A stretch of DNA of 64,000 nucleotides from Nocardia colli (GCF_008704205.1 NZ_VXLC01000017.1:1-64000), one strand, 5' to 3'; shown: positions 1-9,050, counted from the first letter of the stretch. Numbers and translations are program-made. Notes: generated from the letters alone by a model not told the origin.

Positions 1-10
1 TCTGGGCTGC

Positions 11-1558
11 GTGGTGAAGGGCGCGCTACTCGTCGCGGGGACCACGTCGGACGCGGGCAAAAGCGTTGTGGTGGCGGGCATCTGCCGGATGCTGGCGCGG
101 CGCGGGGTGCGGGTGGCGCCGTTCAAGGCGCAGAACATGTCGAACAACTCCGTCGTCACCCTGGACGGCGGGGAGATCGGCCGCGCGCAGGCGTTGCAGG
201 CGCAGGCGTGCGGGCTCGAACCGAGCGTGCGATTCAACCCGGTGCTGCTGAAGCCGGGCAGCGATCGGCGGTCGCAGCTGGTGGTGCGCGGCAAGGCGGT
301 CGGCACGGTCGGCGCGCGGGACTACTTCCAGCATCGGCAGCGGCTGCGCGAGGTGGTCGCCGATGAACTCGCCTCGCTGCGCGCCGAATTCGACGTGGTG
401 ATCTGCGAGGGCGCCGGATCGCCCGCCGAAATCAATCTGCGCGCAACGGATCTGGCGAACATGGGCCTCGCGCAACCCGCCCGGCTCCCGGTGCTGCTGG
501 TCGGCGACATCGATCGCGGCGGCGTGCTGGCGCACCTCTTCGGCACCGTCGCCATCCTGGAACCCGAAGACCAGCAACTGATCTCCGGTTTCGTGATCAA
601 CAAGTTCCGCGGCGACGTCGAACTGCTCCGCCCCGGCCTGGACCGATTGACCGAGCTGACCGGCCGCCCCACCCTCGGCGTGCTCCCGTACACCGACGAC
701 CTCTGGATCGACGCCGAGGACTCGCTGAGCACCCTCGCCGACGCACCGGTCGGCCGCCCGCGCCCACCGGTCGGCACCGAGTGGCTCACCGTCGCCGCCA
801 TCCGGCTGCCCCGCATCTCCAACTCCACCGACATCGAGGCGCTGGCCTGTGAGCCGGGCGTTTCGGTGCGCTGGGCGAGCGAGCCGTCCCGCCTGGCCGA
901 GGCCGACCTCGTGGTGCTGCCCGGCAGCAAGGCGACCGTGTCGGACCTGGAGTGGTTGCGCCGCACCGGAATCGCCGACGTGCTGCGCGCCCGGGCCGCG
1001 GCGGGCCGCCCGATCCTCGGCATCTGCGGCGGATACCAGATGCTCGGCACCCGGATCATCGACCCGATCGAGTCCGGCGCCGGCCCGGTCGACGGACTCG
1101 GCCTGCTCGACCTGGAGATCGAATTCGCCGATCCGAAGGTGTTGCGCCGCACCAGCGGTCACGACACCACGGGAATCCCGGTGCACGGCTACGAGATCCA
1201 CCACGGCCGGGTGATCGGCAACGGCCACCCGGCCTGGCTCGACCTCGACGGCGAACCGGAAGGCAGTGTCCGCGAAGCCCTCTGGGGCACCCACCTGCAC
1301 GGCCTGCTCGAATCCGACGAATTCCGCCGCACCTGGCTGCGTTCGGTGGCCGCCGCGGCCGGGCGCACGGGTTTCGTTGCCGCCGAAGACACTTCCGTCG
1401 CCACCGTGCGTGCGAACCAGCTCGACCTGCTCGCCGACCTCGTCGAGAATCACCTCGATCTGGACGGGCTCGAGCGCCTGCTCACCGACGGCGCACCCCT
1501 GGATCTGCCCACCCTGGCAACCCAGGCGCTCCCCACTTCGGCAAGCTCGCGTAGCTGA
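11..1558 (+). CDS. cobQ: Cobyric acid synthase CobQ
   Basis: This is the glutamine-dependent amidotransferase that amidates adenosyl-cobyrinic acid a,c-diamide to cobyric acid in cytoplasmic cobalamin synthesis. The N-terminal dethiobiotin-synthetase-like ATPase domain begins GALLVAGTTSDAGKS (P-loop near residues 10-17) and contains CEGAGSPAEINLR at 132-144. The C-terminal class I amidotransferase domain has the nucleophile in ILGICGGYQML (Cys339), and a late HGLL motif supplies the histidine region. At 515 aa it is full length for the family. GTG at 11 fits the family N-terminus, but the window begins only 10 bases upstream, so a slightly earlier start cannot be excluded. It leads the cobalamin genes spread over the first 22 kb. 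Confidence 0.95.
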   Translation: MVKGALLVAGTTSDAGKSVVVAGICRMLARRGVRVAPFKAQNMSNNSVVTLDGGEIGRAQALQAQACGLEPSVRFNPVLLKPGSDRRSQLVVRGKAVGTVGARDYFQHRQRLREVVADELASLRAEFDVVICEGAGSPAEINLRATDLANMGLAQPARLPVLLVGDIDRGGVLAHLFGTVAILEPEDQQLISGFVINKFRGDVELLRPGLDRLTELTGRPTLGVLPYTDDLWIDAEDSLSTLADAPVGRPRPPVGTEWLTVAAIRLPRISNSTDIEALACEPGVSVRWASEPSRLAEADLVVLPGSKATVSDLEWLRRTGIADVLRARAAAGRPILGICGGYQMLGTRIIDPIESGAGPVDGLGLLDLEIEFADPKVLRRTSGHDTTGIPVHGYEIHHGRVIGNGHPAWLDLDGEPEGSVREALWGTHLHGLLESDEFRRTWLRSVAAAAGRTGFVAAEDTSVATVRANQLDLLADLVENHLDLDGLERLLTDGAPLDLPTLATQALPTSASSRS

Positions 1559-1655
1559 ACTGTTGACGCGACGTACCTCGCCCCTTACCTTTCAGTAAGG
1601 AATTCGGCTCCGGGTAAGGCGCGCGGGGCGATGGGCGTGGGAGTAGCACGGGTCG

Positions 1656-1949
1656 GTGAATGAAGTGGCAGACAAGAAGTCCAGCGGCAGGGCGGGAAAC
1701 GTGGTGTCCGCGACCGTGACGAGCAAGGGACAGATCACCATCCCGATCGACGTCCGGGTCGCCATGGGCCTGCGGGCCGGGGTCCGGGTCGCCTTCGTGC
1801 CCACCGTCAACGGCACCTACGAACTGGTCCCGGAAACCCGGACCATCAAGTCGCTCAAGGGAATAGTCGGCTGGTCCGGCTCGCCGATCGGCCTCGAGCA
1901 GATGAACGAGGCGATCACCGGCAACGTCGTGGAAGGCAAGCAGAAATGA
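1656..1949 (+). CDS. SpoVT/AbrB-type antitoxin (VapB-like)
   Basis: This 97-aa protein carries a swapped-hairpin AbrB/MazE DNA-binding domain at about residues 18-58 (ATVTSKGQITIPIDVR, then LRAGVRVAFV). It is followed by an acidic tail that probably wraps the toxin. Its stop codon overlaps the start of the PIN gene (ATGA), the usual antitoxin-toxin arrangement. The family norm is DNA binding at its own promoter as part of the complex, so autoregulation is likely. The start is GTG at 1656. A 17-residue N-terminal extension precedes the domain, and an internal start such as the GTG encoding Val16 or Val20 is possible. Confidence 0.78.
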   Translation: MNEVADKKSSGRAGNVVSATVTSKGQITIPIDVRVAMGLRAGVRVAFVPTVNGTYELVPETRTIKSLKGIVGWSGSPIGLEQMNEAITGNVVEGKQK

Positions 1950-2338
1950 TCGGTCTGGACGCCAATGTGCTGATCCGCTACCTCACCCAGGACGATCCGG
2001 AGCAGTCCGCGCGCGCCAATCAGGTGATCGACGGCCTCAGCGAGAGCCGCCCCGGTTACGTGACGATGATCGTGCTCGCGGAGATCCACTGGGTGCTGCG
2101 CCGCGGCTACAAGCAGGACCCCGAGGCGGTCACCGACGTGCTGCTCGGCCTGCTCGACTCGACCGAGATCGTGGTCGAACGCGCCGACACCGTGCGTCAG
2201 GCGCTGCGCCAGGCCGCCGACGGCGCGGACTTCGCCGACGCGCTGATCCAGCAGCTCGGTCAGGAGGCCGGCTGCGACCTCACCGTCACCTTCGATCACA
2301 ACGCCGGTGAACGTGCCGGAATGCGGTTATTGGCCTGA
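1946..2338 (+). CDS. PIN-domain ribonuclease toxin (VapC-like)
   Basis: This 130-aa PIN domain is a predicted Mg-dependent RNase that would act on tRNA or mRNA when its antitoxin is degraded. The conserved acidic residues are visible: Asp5 (GLDANVLIRY), Glu46 (VLAEIHWVL), Asp95/Asp98 (GADFADALI) and Asp117 (TFDHNA). The length is typical of VapC. It is translationally coupled to the AbrB-type antitoxin by a 4-base overlap. No signs of decay are visible, so the module is probably functional. Confidence 0.85.
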   Translation: MIGLDANVLIRYLTQDDPEQSARANQVIDGLSESRPGYVTMIVLAEIHWVLRRGYKQDPEAVTDVLLGLLDSTEIVVERADTVRQALRQAADGADFADALIQQLGQEAGCDLTVTFDHNAGERAGMRLLA

Positions 2339-2369
2339 CGAAGACCGGGCCTCGTTCAGGAGACCCGTG

Positions 2370-2375
2370 TAGCGT
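2370..2375 (+). promoter_or_regulatory. Leaderless -10 box TAGCGT
   Basis: TAGCGT lies 8 bases before the ATG at 2384 and no Shine-Dalgarno is present. This is consistent with transcription starting at or next to the start codon. Confidence 0.45.
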
Positions 2376-2383
2376 CATTCGGC

Positions 2384-2947
2384 ATGAAATCTCGGCAGAT
2401 CACGGTGGGCGATCGGGCATGGACCGTGCGGGTAGACGGCCCGGAATCCCGGCACAGCGTGCTGTTGCTGCCCGACGCGAACGACCCGGCGGACGTCTAC
2501 GACCAGGTATGTGCTCGATTGCACAATTCTGATCTGCGCACGGTGGTGCTGGAGTCGATCGACGGGCTCGACGCCGCGGGCGTCACCGCGATCCTGGATC
2601 AGATCGGCGTGCCCTGGGCGAACGTGGCCGCGCGCGGCACCGGCGCGGAACTGGCGTGGCGGGCCTGCGCGGCCGGATTCGGGCGCTTCATCAGCCTCGT
2701 GGTGGCCGATCACGGCCATCCGGCCGCTCCGGGCACGGACGGCACCGTCGCCGACGCCACAGTCCGTCCAGTCGAATTGCCGACCACGGTGCTGGTGACC
2801 AAGAACCTGCCGCGCTCGGTGGCCGACGCGTCCGGCCGCTTCGTCTACGGCGAGTTCCGCGTGGTCGACATCGACGTCACCAATGTGGCGACCGAGGCCG
2901 ACCACGAGCTGGCCACGGAGATCGTGCTACGCACCAGCACTTGGTGA
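2384..2947 (+). CDS. Conserved protein, truncated alpha/beta-hydrolase-like fold
   Basis: This is a 187-aa cytoplasmic protein of unknown function. It opens with a beta strand and a hydrophobic VLLLP strand and alternates short strands and helices like the first half of an alpha/beta hydrolase. No GxSxG nucleophile elbow is seen: the comparable position reads VAARGTGAELAW, so it may be a non-catalytic relative. The start is ATG at 2384 with a close -10 box. It converges with the downstream hydrolase, and the two coding ends overlap by about 21 bases. No specific role can be assigned. Confidence 0.7.
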   Translation: MKSRQITVGDRAWTVRVDGPESRHSVLLLPDANDPADVYDQVCARLHNSDLRTVVLESIDGLDAAGVTAILDQIGVPWANVAARGTGAELAWRACAAGFGRFISLVVADHGHPAAPGTDGTVADATVRPVELPTTVLVTKNLPRSVADASGRFVYGEFRVVDIDVTNVATEADHELATEIVLRTSTW

Positions 2948-3997
2948 GGCGGCTTCGGCTCGGTAGAGCGTCAGCCATTCGAGCCAGCTGTCGAGTTCGG
3001 CGAACGCGTGCGCGAGCGGCTCGGCCGAGGACAGGAACACGTCGTGCTTCGCGCCGTCGATCGGCACGATGTTGGTGCGGTCGCCGAGGCAGCCGGACCA
3101 GCGCTGAATCTGCTTGACGTCCAATACCGCGTCGGCCACGTCCACGGCGGGGCCGTAGCGGCGGGCGAACTTCGTTATCCGGGAACGCAGGATCAGCGAC
3201 GGCACCCCGATGTCGAGCCCGCCGTGCAGTTTCGCGTGCCCGTTGCGGATCGCCCGCAGCCAGCCGAGCCGAACCGGGAAGCCGTGCAGCGGTTTCCAGT
3301 CCAGGTTGTAGTCCCATTCGCCGGCCACGCTCTGATGCAGGCTGTCGCCGTAGGTGCTGACCTTGCCGCTCGGCAGCTCGAACATCTTCCGAAATCGGCC
3401 GAGCCCCTTGATGATCGGCGTTCCGACGGTCCGGTAGTAGGACGGGCCTTGCAGATCGAACCAGGGGCTGTTGAGCACGAGGCCGGCGACCCCGGACGCC
3501 GCCGTGCCGCGTGCGCGGTTGAGCCGGTCCAGCCACAGCGGCAGGATCAGCCCGCCGGTGGAATGCGCGTTCAGCACGACGGGCGCTCCGGTCTCCGCCC
3601 GCACGATTCGCAATGCCTCGTTCAACTCCGCGTCATACAGTGCGAGATCGGTCACATAATGCGGTGTCTGTCCCTCGCGCAGCGACCGTCCGCATTTACG
3701 CAGATCGAGTGCGTAGAACTGGTACCCCTGTGCCGCGAAATGCTCCGCGAGATGTTCTTGGAAGAAGTAGTCGGTGAACCCGTGCACATACAGCACGGCG
3801 CCCGCGCCGGCCTCGACTTTTCCGCCGGGCAGATAGCGCACCAACGTGGCCACGGCCTCGCCTTCGCCGTCCGGATCGGTGCCGAGCGGCAGCGTGCGCT
3901 GCTGGTAGTTCTCGCCGAGGACATCGGCTTTCCACTGGCCATCGCCCTGGGTGTCGGATTTCGGAGCGGCGAGTGAAGTTTCCTTTGTCACATACAC
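2927..3997 (-). CDS. Alpha/beta hydrolase (serine aminopeptidase S33 / lysophospholipase type)
   Basis: This is a 356-aa hydrolase probably acting on lipid esters. The oxyanion-loop motif VHGFTDY is at residues 71-77 and the nucleophile Ser146 lies in NAHSTGG. Late Asp (NIVPIDGAKHD) and His residues complete a plausible triad. No signal peptide is seen. It sits next to mqo, as does the Rv2854-type hydrolase in mycobacteria. The start shown is GTG at 3997. A GTG two codons later (3991) has TAGATT six bases upstream and may be the true leaderless start. Confidence 0.85.
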   Translation of the reverse strand: MYVTKETSLAAPKSDTQGDGQWKADVLGENYQQRTLPLGTDPDGEGEAVATLVRYLPGGKVEAGAGAVLYVHGFTDYFFQEHLAEHFAAQGYQFYALDLRKCGRSLREGQTPHYVTDLALYDAELNEALRIVRAETGAPVVLNAHSTGGLILPLWLDRLNRARGTAASGVAGLVLNSPWFDLQGPSYYRTVGTPIIKGLGRFRKMFELPSGKVSTYGDSLHQSVAGEWDYNLDWKPLHGFPVRLGWLRAIRNGHAKLHGGLDIGVPSLILRSRITKFARRYGPAVDVADAVLDVKQIQRWSGCLGDRTNIVPIDGAKHDVFLSSAEPLAHAFAELDSWLEWLTLYRAEAASPSAGA

Positions 3998-4197
3998 AAT
4001 CTAGGTCACATTCGGCGGGTTCGGCGCGGGGGATCGACGTGGTGAGGTGCACAATTGGGGCTAGGTGAACGGCGGGTAACCTAACTCCCGCCATGGTTTA
4101 GGAACCCGGACCGAGGCAATATCTCGCAAGCACCGTGCCCAGGCAGGTCCACCCGCCCGGTGGGCCCGCGTAGAAGGACAAGGAAGTCGATCTAGCC

Positions 4198-5727
4198 GTG
4201 CCGAACGCTGCCATGACTGAAAAGACCGATGTTGTACTCATCGGCGCCGGCATCATGAGTGCCACCCTCGGTGCACTGCTGCGCCAGTTGCAGCCCGATT
4301 GGTCGATCTCCCTGTTCGAGCGGCTCGACGCCGCGTCGGCGGAGAGCAGCGACCCGTGGAACAACGCGGGCACCGGCCACTCCGCGCTGTGCGAGCTGAA
4401 CTACAGCCCGCAGAACGCCGACGGCTCGGTGGACATCAGCAAGGCCGTCGACATCAACGAGCGGTTCCAGGTGTCGCGCCAGTTCTGGTCCTACGCCGTG
4501 GAGAACAACGTTCTCGGTGACCCGTCCCGGTTCATCAACCCGATCCCGCACGTGAGCTTCGTGCACGGCGCGGACAACGTCGAGTACCTGCGCAAGCGCT
4601 ACGAGGCGCTGTCGCCGCACCCGTTGTTCGAGGGCATGGAGTTCATCGACAGCCCGGACGAATTCGCCCGCCGCCTGCCGCTGATGGCCCGCGGCCGCGA
4701 CTTCTCCGATCCGGTCGCGCTGAACTGGACCGACGGCGGCACCGACATCGACTTCGGCTCGCTCACCAAGGAACTGCTCGCCTACCTCGGCGCCAGCGGC
4801 GCGGACCTGGCCTTCGGCCACGAGGTGCGCGACCTGGCCAAGCAGTCCGACGGCTCCTGGCTGGTCAAGGTGCGCAACCTGCGTACCCGCGAAACCCGCA
4901 CGCTCATCAGCAAATTCGTCTTCGTCGGCGCGGGCGGCGGCGCGCTGCCGCTGCTGCAGAAGTCCGGCATCAAGGAGATCGACGGCTTCGGCGGCTTCCC
5001 GGTCAGCGGTCAGTTCTTCCGCTGCACCAACCCGGAGCTGATCCAGCAGCACGAGGCCAAGGTGTACGGCAAGGCCGCGGTCGGCGCGCCGCCGATGTCG
5101 GTGCCGCACTTGGACACTCGCGTGATCAAGGGCGTGCCCGGCCTGCTGTTCGGCCCGTACGCGGGCTGGACGCCGAAGTTCCTCAAGGAGGGCAAGCTCA
5201 CCGACCTGTTCAAGTCGGTCAAGCCGAACAACCTGTTCTCCCTGCTCGGCGTCGGCGTCACCGAGCTCGGCCTGACCAAGTACCTGGTCAGTGAGCTGCT
5301 CAAGTCCGAGGCGGGCAAGGTGGACACGCTCAAGGAGTTCATCCCGCGCGCCGACGGCCGGGACTGGGAGCTGATCACCGCGGGCCAGCGCGTGCAGGTG
5401 ATCCGGCGCAAGGGCGCGGGCGGCGTGCTCGAATTCGGCACCGCCGTGGTCGCCGCGGCCGACGGCTCCATCGCCGGTCTGCTCGGCGCTTCCCCGGGCG
5501 CGTCGACGGGCGTCACCGCCATGCTCGACGTCATGCAGCGCTGCTTCCCGGCCGAGTACGCCGGGTGGACGCCGAAGCTCAAGGAGATGATTCCCTCACT
5601 CGGCGTGAAGCTGTCCGAGGATCAGGCGTTGTTCCACGAAGTGTGGGATTGGACGTCCAAGACGCTGAACCTCACGGGTGGCACAGATAACACGCCAAAG
5701 CACGCGGGGGTCGCGGCAAACCGCTAG
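4198..5727 (+). CDS. mqo: Malate:quinone oxidoreductase
   Basis: This is a peripheral-membrane FAD enzyme oxidising malate to oxaloacetate with electrons passed to menaquinone. The N-terminal FAD-binding motif VVLIGAGIMSATLG is followed by the Mqo signature WNNAGTGHSALCELNY. The C-terminal GASPGASTGV segment is also characteristic. At 509 aa it is full length. The GTG at 4198 has AAGGACAAGGAAG upstream. An in-frame ATG five codons later (4213) is an alternative. A small inverted repeat, GGCGGG-N10-CCCGCC, at 4071-4092 lies in the upstream region and might be regulatory. Confidence 0.96.
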   Translation: MPNAAMTEKTDVVLIGAGIMSATLGALLRQLQPDWSISLFERLDAASAESSDPWNNAGTGHSALCELNYSPQNADGSVDISKAVDINERFQVSRQFWSYAVENNVLGDPSRFINPIPHVSFVHGADNVEYLRKRYEALSPHPLFEGMEFIDSPDEFARRLPLMARGRDFSDPVALNWTDGGTDIDFGSLTKELLAYLGASGADLAFGHEVRDLAKQSDGSWLVKVRNLRTRETRTLISKFVFVGAGGGALPLLQKSGIKEIDGFGGFPVSGQFFRCTNPELIQQHEAKVYGKAAVGAPPMSVPHLDTRVIKGVPGLLFGPYAGWTPKFLKEGKLTDLFKSVKPNNLFSLLGVGVTELGLTKYLVSELLKSEAGKVDTLKEFIPRADGRDWELITAGQRVQVIRRKGAGGVLEFGTAVVAAADGSIAGLLGASPGASTGVTAMLDVMQRCFPAEYAGWTPKLKEMIPSLGVKLSEDQALFHEVWDWTSKTLNLTGGTDNTPKHAGVAANR

Positions 5728-5745
5728 GTGTGATAGCAACAGGCG

Positions 5746-6195
5746 ATGATGTCAACGGTTGCTCTCAAACGGTCATGGGCGTTGGATCTCGACAACGCCA
5801 CCCTCTATCAGCTGTTGAAACTTCGCGTCGAAGTCTTTGTCGTCGAGCAGAAGTGCGCGTATCCGGAATTGGACGGGCTGGACCTGCTGCCGGAGACCCG
5901 GCACTTCTGGCTCGATGACGAGGGCGAGGTGATCGCCACGCTGCGGCTGCTGGAGGAGCACGAGGACGGGGTGAAATCCTTCCGCATCGGCCGGCTCTGC
6001 ACCGTCGCGCCGGCCCGCGGCCACGGCTACACCACGCGCCTGCTGCAGGCCGCGCTCGCCGAGGTCGGCTCGGCGACCGTGCGGCTGAACGCGCAGACCT
6101 ACCTGGTCGACATGTACGCCAAGCACGGATTCAAGCCCGACGGCGAGGAATTCGACGAAGACGGGATCCTGCACATTCCGATGCGCAAGGGGTGA
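5746..6195 (+). CDS. GNAT N-acetyltransferase, ElaA type
   Basis: This 149-aa single-domain acetyltransferase belongs to the ElaA branch. The N-terminus LYQLLKLRVEVFVVEQ is diagnostic. The acetyl-CoA loop reads RLCTVAPARGHGYTTRLL, followed by YLVDMYAKHGF. The substrate is unknown. It starts 18 bases after mqo and is probably cotranscribed with it. The unit is closed by a strong hairpin at 6218-6249. The mqo-GNAT pairing matches Rv2852c-Rv2851c. Confidence 0.88.
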   Translation: MMSTVALKRSWALDLDNATLYQLLKLRVEVFVVEQKCAYPELDGLDLLPETRHFWLDDEGEVIATLRLLEEHEDGVKSFRIGRLCTVAPARGHGYTTRLLQAALAEVGSATVRLNAQTYLVDMYAKHGFKPDGEEFDEDGILHIPMRKG

Positions 6196-6217
6196 TCGTC
6201 GAGCCGTTGATCGGCTG

Positions 6218-6249
6218 CCGCCCTCGTCGCCGACAAGCGACGAGGGCGG
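6218..6249 (+). terminator. Hairpin terminator after mqo-GNAT
   Basis: CCGCCCTCGTCGC pairs perfectly with GCGACGAGGGCGG across a 6-base loop, giving a 13-bp stem directly downstream of the acetyltransferase stop. No U-tract follows, which is common in high-GC actinobacteria. Confidence 0.7.
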
Positions 6250-6310
6250 TGGTGTCTGCGCGGGGTGACGCGATCCGCAGGGCAGCGTCGGCAGGCCGGG
6301 CGAGCGCGCA

Positions 6311-6316
6311 TAGAGT
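6311..6316 (+). promoter_or_regulatory. Leaderless -10 box TAGAGT
   Basis: TAGAGT is 6 bases before the GTG at 6323, with no ribosome binding site between them. It supports this start and an initiating-codon transcript for the chelatase-cobO-cobB unit. Confidence 0.45.
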
Positions 6317-6322
6317 TGGGGC

Positions 6323-8377
6323 GTGTCGTTGTCCCATGCCGAAACTGTGCCGTCGCCTCACTCGTTGACCGGATCACGTACGCGTCCGGGCACTGACCTC
6401 GAGGTGGGTTTTCCGTTCTCCGCCGTGGTCGGTCAGGAGCGGCTGCAACTGGCGTTGATTCTGTGCGCGGTGCACCCCGGCATCGGCGGTGTGCTGGTGC
6501 GCGGTGAGAAGGGCACCGCGAAGTCGACCGTCGTGCGCGCGCTGGCGCAGCTGCTGCCGCCGGTCGTCGACGAGACCGGCGCGCGCCCCGCACGACTGGT
6601 GGAACTGCCGGTTGGTGCGACCGAGGATCGGGTGGTCGGCTCGCTGGATCTGGAACGGGTGCTGCGCGACGGAGAACAGGCGTTCCGGCCGGGTCTGCTG
6701 GCGGCCGCGCATCATGGCGTGCTCTACGTCGACGAGGTCAATCTGCTGCACGACCACCTGGTCGACGTGCTGCTCGATGCCGCGGCGATGGGGCGGGTGC
6801 ACATCGAACGCGACGGTGTCTCGCATTCGCATCCGGCGCGTTTCGTGCTGGTCGGCACCATGAATCCGGAGGAGGGCGAGCTGCGTCCGCAGCTGCTGGA
6901 CCGGTTCGGGCTCACCGTCGACGTGGCCGCCTCGCGGAACGTGGACGTGCGCATGTCGGTGGTGCGGCGGCGGCTGGACTACGAGGCCGATCCGGCCGGA
7001 TTCGCCGAAAGCTATGCCGCCGAAGATCGAGCGGTCGCCGAGCGCATCCTCGGTGCGCGGGATCGGGTCGCCGAGGTCGGGCTCGACGACGGGGAGCTGC
7101 GCCGAATTGCCGCGCTGTGCGCCGCCTTCGACGTGGACGGCATGCGCGCGGACCTGGTGGTCGCGCGGACCGCGACCGCGCACGCCGCGTGGCGTGGTGC
7201 GGACGCGGTCACCGAGGAGGACGTGCGGATCGCCGCGGAACTCGCACTGCCGCATCGGCGTCGGCGCGATCCGTTCGATGAGCCGGGGATCAGCGAGGAC
7301 CAGCTCGACGAAGCGATGCGCGATGCCGCCGGGGAAGTGGAGCGCGAGGCTCAGTCGCCTAGCGAGACAGACGAATTCGAGTCGCGCGAGTCGCCCGAGG
7401 AACCGGGCGACGGTGATCGGTCGACGCCTGACGCATCCCAGCCGGCCGGTGAGAGTGATTCCGATCCGGATGATGACCCGGACTCGCCGCCCGACGGCCC
7501 CGGCGACGGGCAGCGGCCCAGCGCCCGCGAAGGTCGCAGTGGCACACCGGCTTCCGCCGCTGCGACGCCGCCGCGCTGGGAAGTGCCCGGTATCGGCGAA
7601 GGTGCGCCCGGCCGTCGCTCCCGGGCGGAGTCGCGGCACGGCCGGGTCGTTCGGCCCAGCGCCGATACCTCGACCGGTCTGCACCTGCTCGGCACCGTCT
7701 TCGCCGCCGCACCGCATCAGCGGTCGCGTGGCCGGGGCGACGGTCCGCTGAAGCTGGCCGCCGAGGATCTGCGCGGCGCGAATCGCGAAGGGCGCGAAGG
7801 CAATCTGGTCGTCTTCGTGGTCGACGCGTCCGGGTCGATGGCGTCCAGGGATCGGCTCTCGGCCGTCACCGGCGCGGTCGTCACCCTGCTGCGTGATTCG
7901 TACCAGCGGCGCGACAAGGTCGCGGTCATCACGGTGCGTGGGCAGGACGCCGAACTCGTACTGCCGCCGACGTCTTCGGTCGATATCGCCGTGCGCCGGC
8001 TGTCCGCGATGCGCACCGGCGGTAAGACGCCGCTGGCCGCCGGACTGGTGAAGGCGCGCGAAATCGTGCTGCGCGAACGGGTCCGGGACCCGCGCCGCCG
8101 TCCGATGCTGGTGCTGCTCACCGACGGTCGCGCCACCGGCGGTGTCGATCCGCTGCCGCGGGCCCGCGCGGCCGCCGCTCGCCTCGCCAACGACGGGGTC
8201 ACCTCGATCGTGGTCGACTGCGAGCGCGGGATGATCCGGCTCGGTCTCGCCGCCGAACTGGCGCGCGAACTGCGCGGCGGATATCTGAGACTTGCTGAGC
8301 TGACCGGTGATTCGGTCGCCGACGTGGTGCGCGCCGGATCCGGGCGGCCCGGTTCGGCGTCGGTGCGCGCGGCTTGA
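6323..8377 (+). CDS. Fused magnesium/cobalt chelatase I-D subunit (AAA+ plus VWA)
   Basis: This 684-aa protein joins a ChlI/BchI-like AAA+ motor to a ChlD-like von Willebrand A domain. The Walker A is GEKGTAKST (61-69) and the Walker B region reads GVLYVDEVNLL. There is a Pro/Asp/Ser-rich acidic linker at about 335-430, then a VWA domain with the MIDAS motif DASGS starting at Asp501. The position immediately before cobO and cobB suggests a role in cobalt insertion rather than chlorophyll synthesis, probably with a CobN-type large subunit encoded elsewhere. It corresponds to Rv2850c. It is followed by cobO after 30 bases. Confidence 0.9.
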   Translation: MSLSHAETVPSPHSLTGSRTRPGTDLEVGFPFSAVVGQERLQLALILCAVHPGIGGVLVRGEKGTAKSTVVRALAQLLPPVVDETGARPARLVELPVGATEDRVVGSLDLERVLRDGEQAFRPGLLAAAHHGVLYVDEVNLLHDHLVDVLLDAAAMGRVHIERDGVSHSHPARFVLVGTMNPEEGELRPQLLDRFGLTVDVAASRNVDVRMSVVRRRLDYEADPAGFAESYAAEDRAVAERILGARDRVAEVGLDDGELRRIAALCAAFDVDGMRADLVVARTATAHAAWRGADAVTEEDVRIAAELALPHRRRRDPFDEPGISEDQLDEAMRDAAGEVEREAQSPSETDEFESRESPEEPGDGDRSTPDASQPAGESDSDPDDDPDSPPDGPGDGQRPSAREGRSGTPASAAATPPRWEVPGIGEGAPGRRSRAESRHGRVVRPSADTSTGLHLLGTVFAAAPHQRSRGRGDGPLKLAAEDLRGANREGREGNLVVFVVDASGSMASRDRLSAVTGAVVTLLRDSYQRRDKVAVITVRGQDAELVLPPTSSVDIAVRRLSAMRTGGKTPLAAGLVKAREIVLRERVRDPRRRPMLVLLTDGRATGGVDPLPRARAAAARLANDGVTSIVVDCERGMIRLGLAAELARELRGGYLRLAELTGDSVADVVRAGSGRPGSASVRAA

Positions 8378-8407
8378 TGATGAGTCGTGGACTGACAAGG
8401 AGATTCG

Positions 8408-9022
8408 ATGCCTAAGGGTGTTCCGGAGACCGTGCCCGACGACGGCCTCACCACGCGGCAGCGGCGCAATCAGCCGGTGCTCGCCGTGCACACGGGGCCG
8501 GGCAAGGGCAAGTCGACCGCGGCGTTCGGCATGGCGCTGCGGGCCTGGAACCAGGGTTTCGATGTCGCGGTGTTCCAGTTCGTGAAGAGCGCCAAGTGGA
8601 AGGTGGGGGAGGAGGCGGCCTTCCGCACCCTCGGCACCCTGCACGAGGAGACCGGGACCGGCGGCGCGGTCGAATGGCACAAGATGGGTGAAGGATGGTC
8701 TTGGACCCGTAAGCAGGGCAGCGACGAGGACCACGCCGCCGCCGCGCTCGCCGGGTGGCAGGAGATCGCCCGTCGCCTGAAGGACGAACAGCACCGCTTC
8801 TACGTCCTCGACGAGTTCACCTATCCACTGAAATGGGGATGGGTCGACATCGACGAGGTCGTCGAGACGCTGAGCACCCGCCCCGGCAACCAGCACGTCG
8901 TCATCACCGGCCGCGACGCACCCCAGGCACTCATCGACGCCGCCGACCTCGTCACCGAGATGACCAAGCTCAAGCACCCCATGGACGCGGGCCGCAAAGG
9001 CCAGCGCGGCATCGAATGGTGA
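8408..9022 (+). CDS. cobO: Cob(I)alamin/corrinoid adenosyltransferase CobO
   Basis: This 204-aa enzyme transfers the adenosyl group of ATP to the reduced cobalt of corrinoids. The P-loop GPGKGKST is at residues 30-37 and is followed by the CobA/CobO signature VAVFQFVKSAKW. A conserved FYVLDEFTYPL segment acts as Walker B. An AAGGAG ribosome site lies 7 bases before the ATG at 8408. It is cotranscribed with the chelatase upstream and cobB 28 bases downstream. Confidence 0.95.
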   Translation: MPKGVPETVPDDGLTTRQRRNQPVLAVHTGPGKGKSTAAFGMALRAWNQGFDVAVFQFVKSAKWKVGEEAAFRTLGTLHEETGTGGAVEWHKMGEGWSWTRKQGSDEDHAAAALAGWQEIARRLKDEQHRFYVLDEFTYPLKWGWVDIDEVVETLSTRPGNQHVVITGRDAPQALIDAADLVTEMTKLKHPMDAGRKGQRGIEW

Positions 9023-9050
9023 ACTCCCGCAATCTCTCTCGGGGTGACCG

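Noticed and set aside
26..1453. Long minus-strand open frame opposite cobQ, and similar long antisense frames (for example opposite infB, proS and mmsA)
   Set aside because: They are high-GC shadows: the plus genes have clear motifs and family matches, and the antisense products are Arg/His/Gln-rich with no recognisable domains.
5728..6322. Cobalamin riboswitch upstream of the chelatase, cobO or cobA
   Set aside because: I see no B12-box or G-box pattern and the 5' leaders are only a few bases long.
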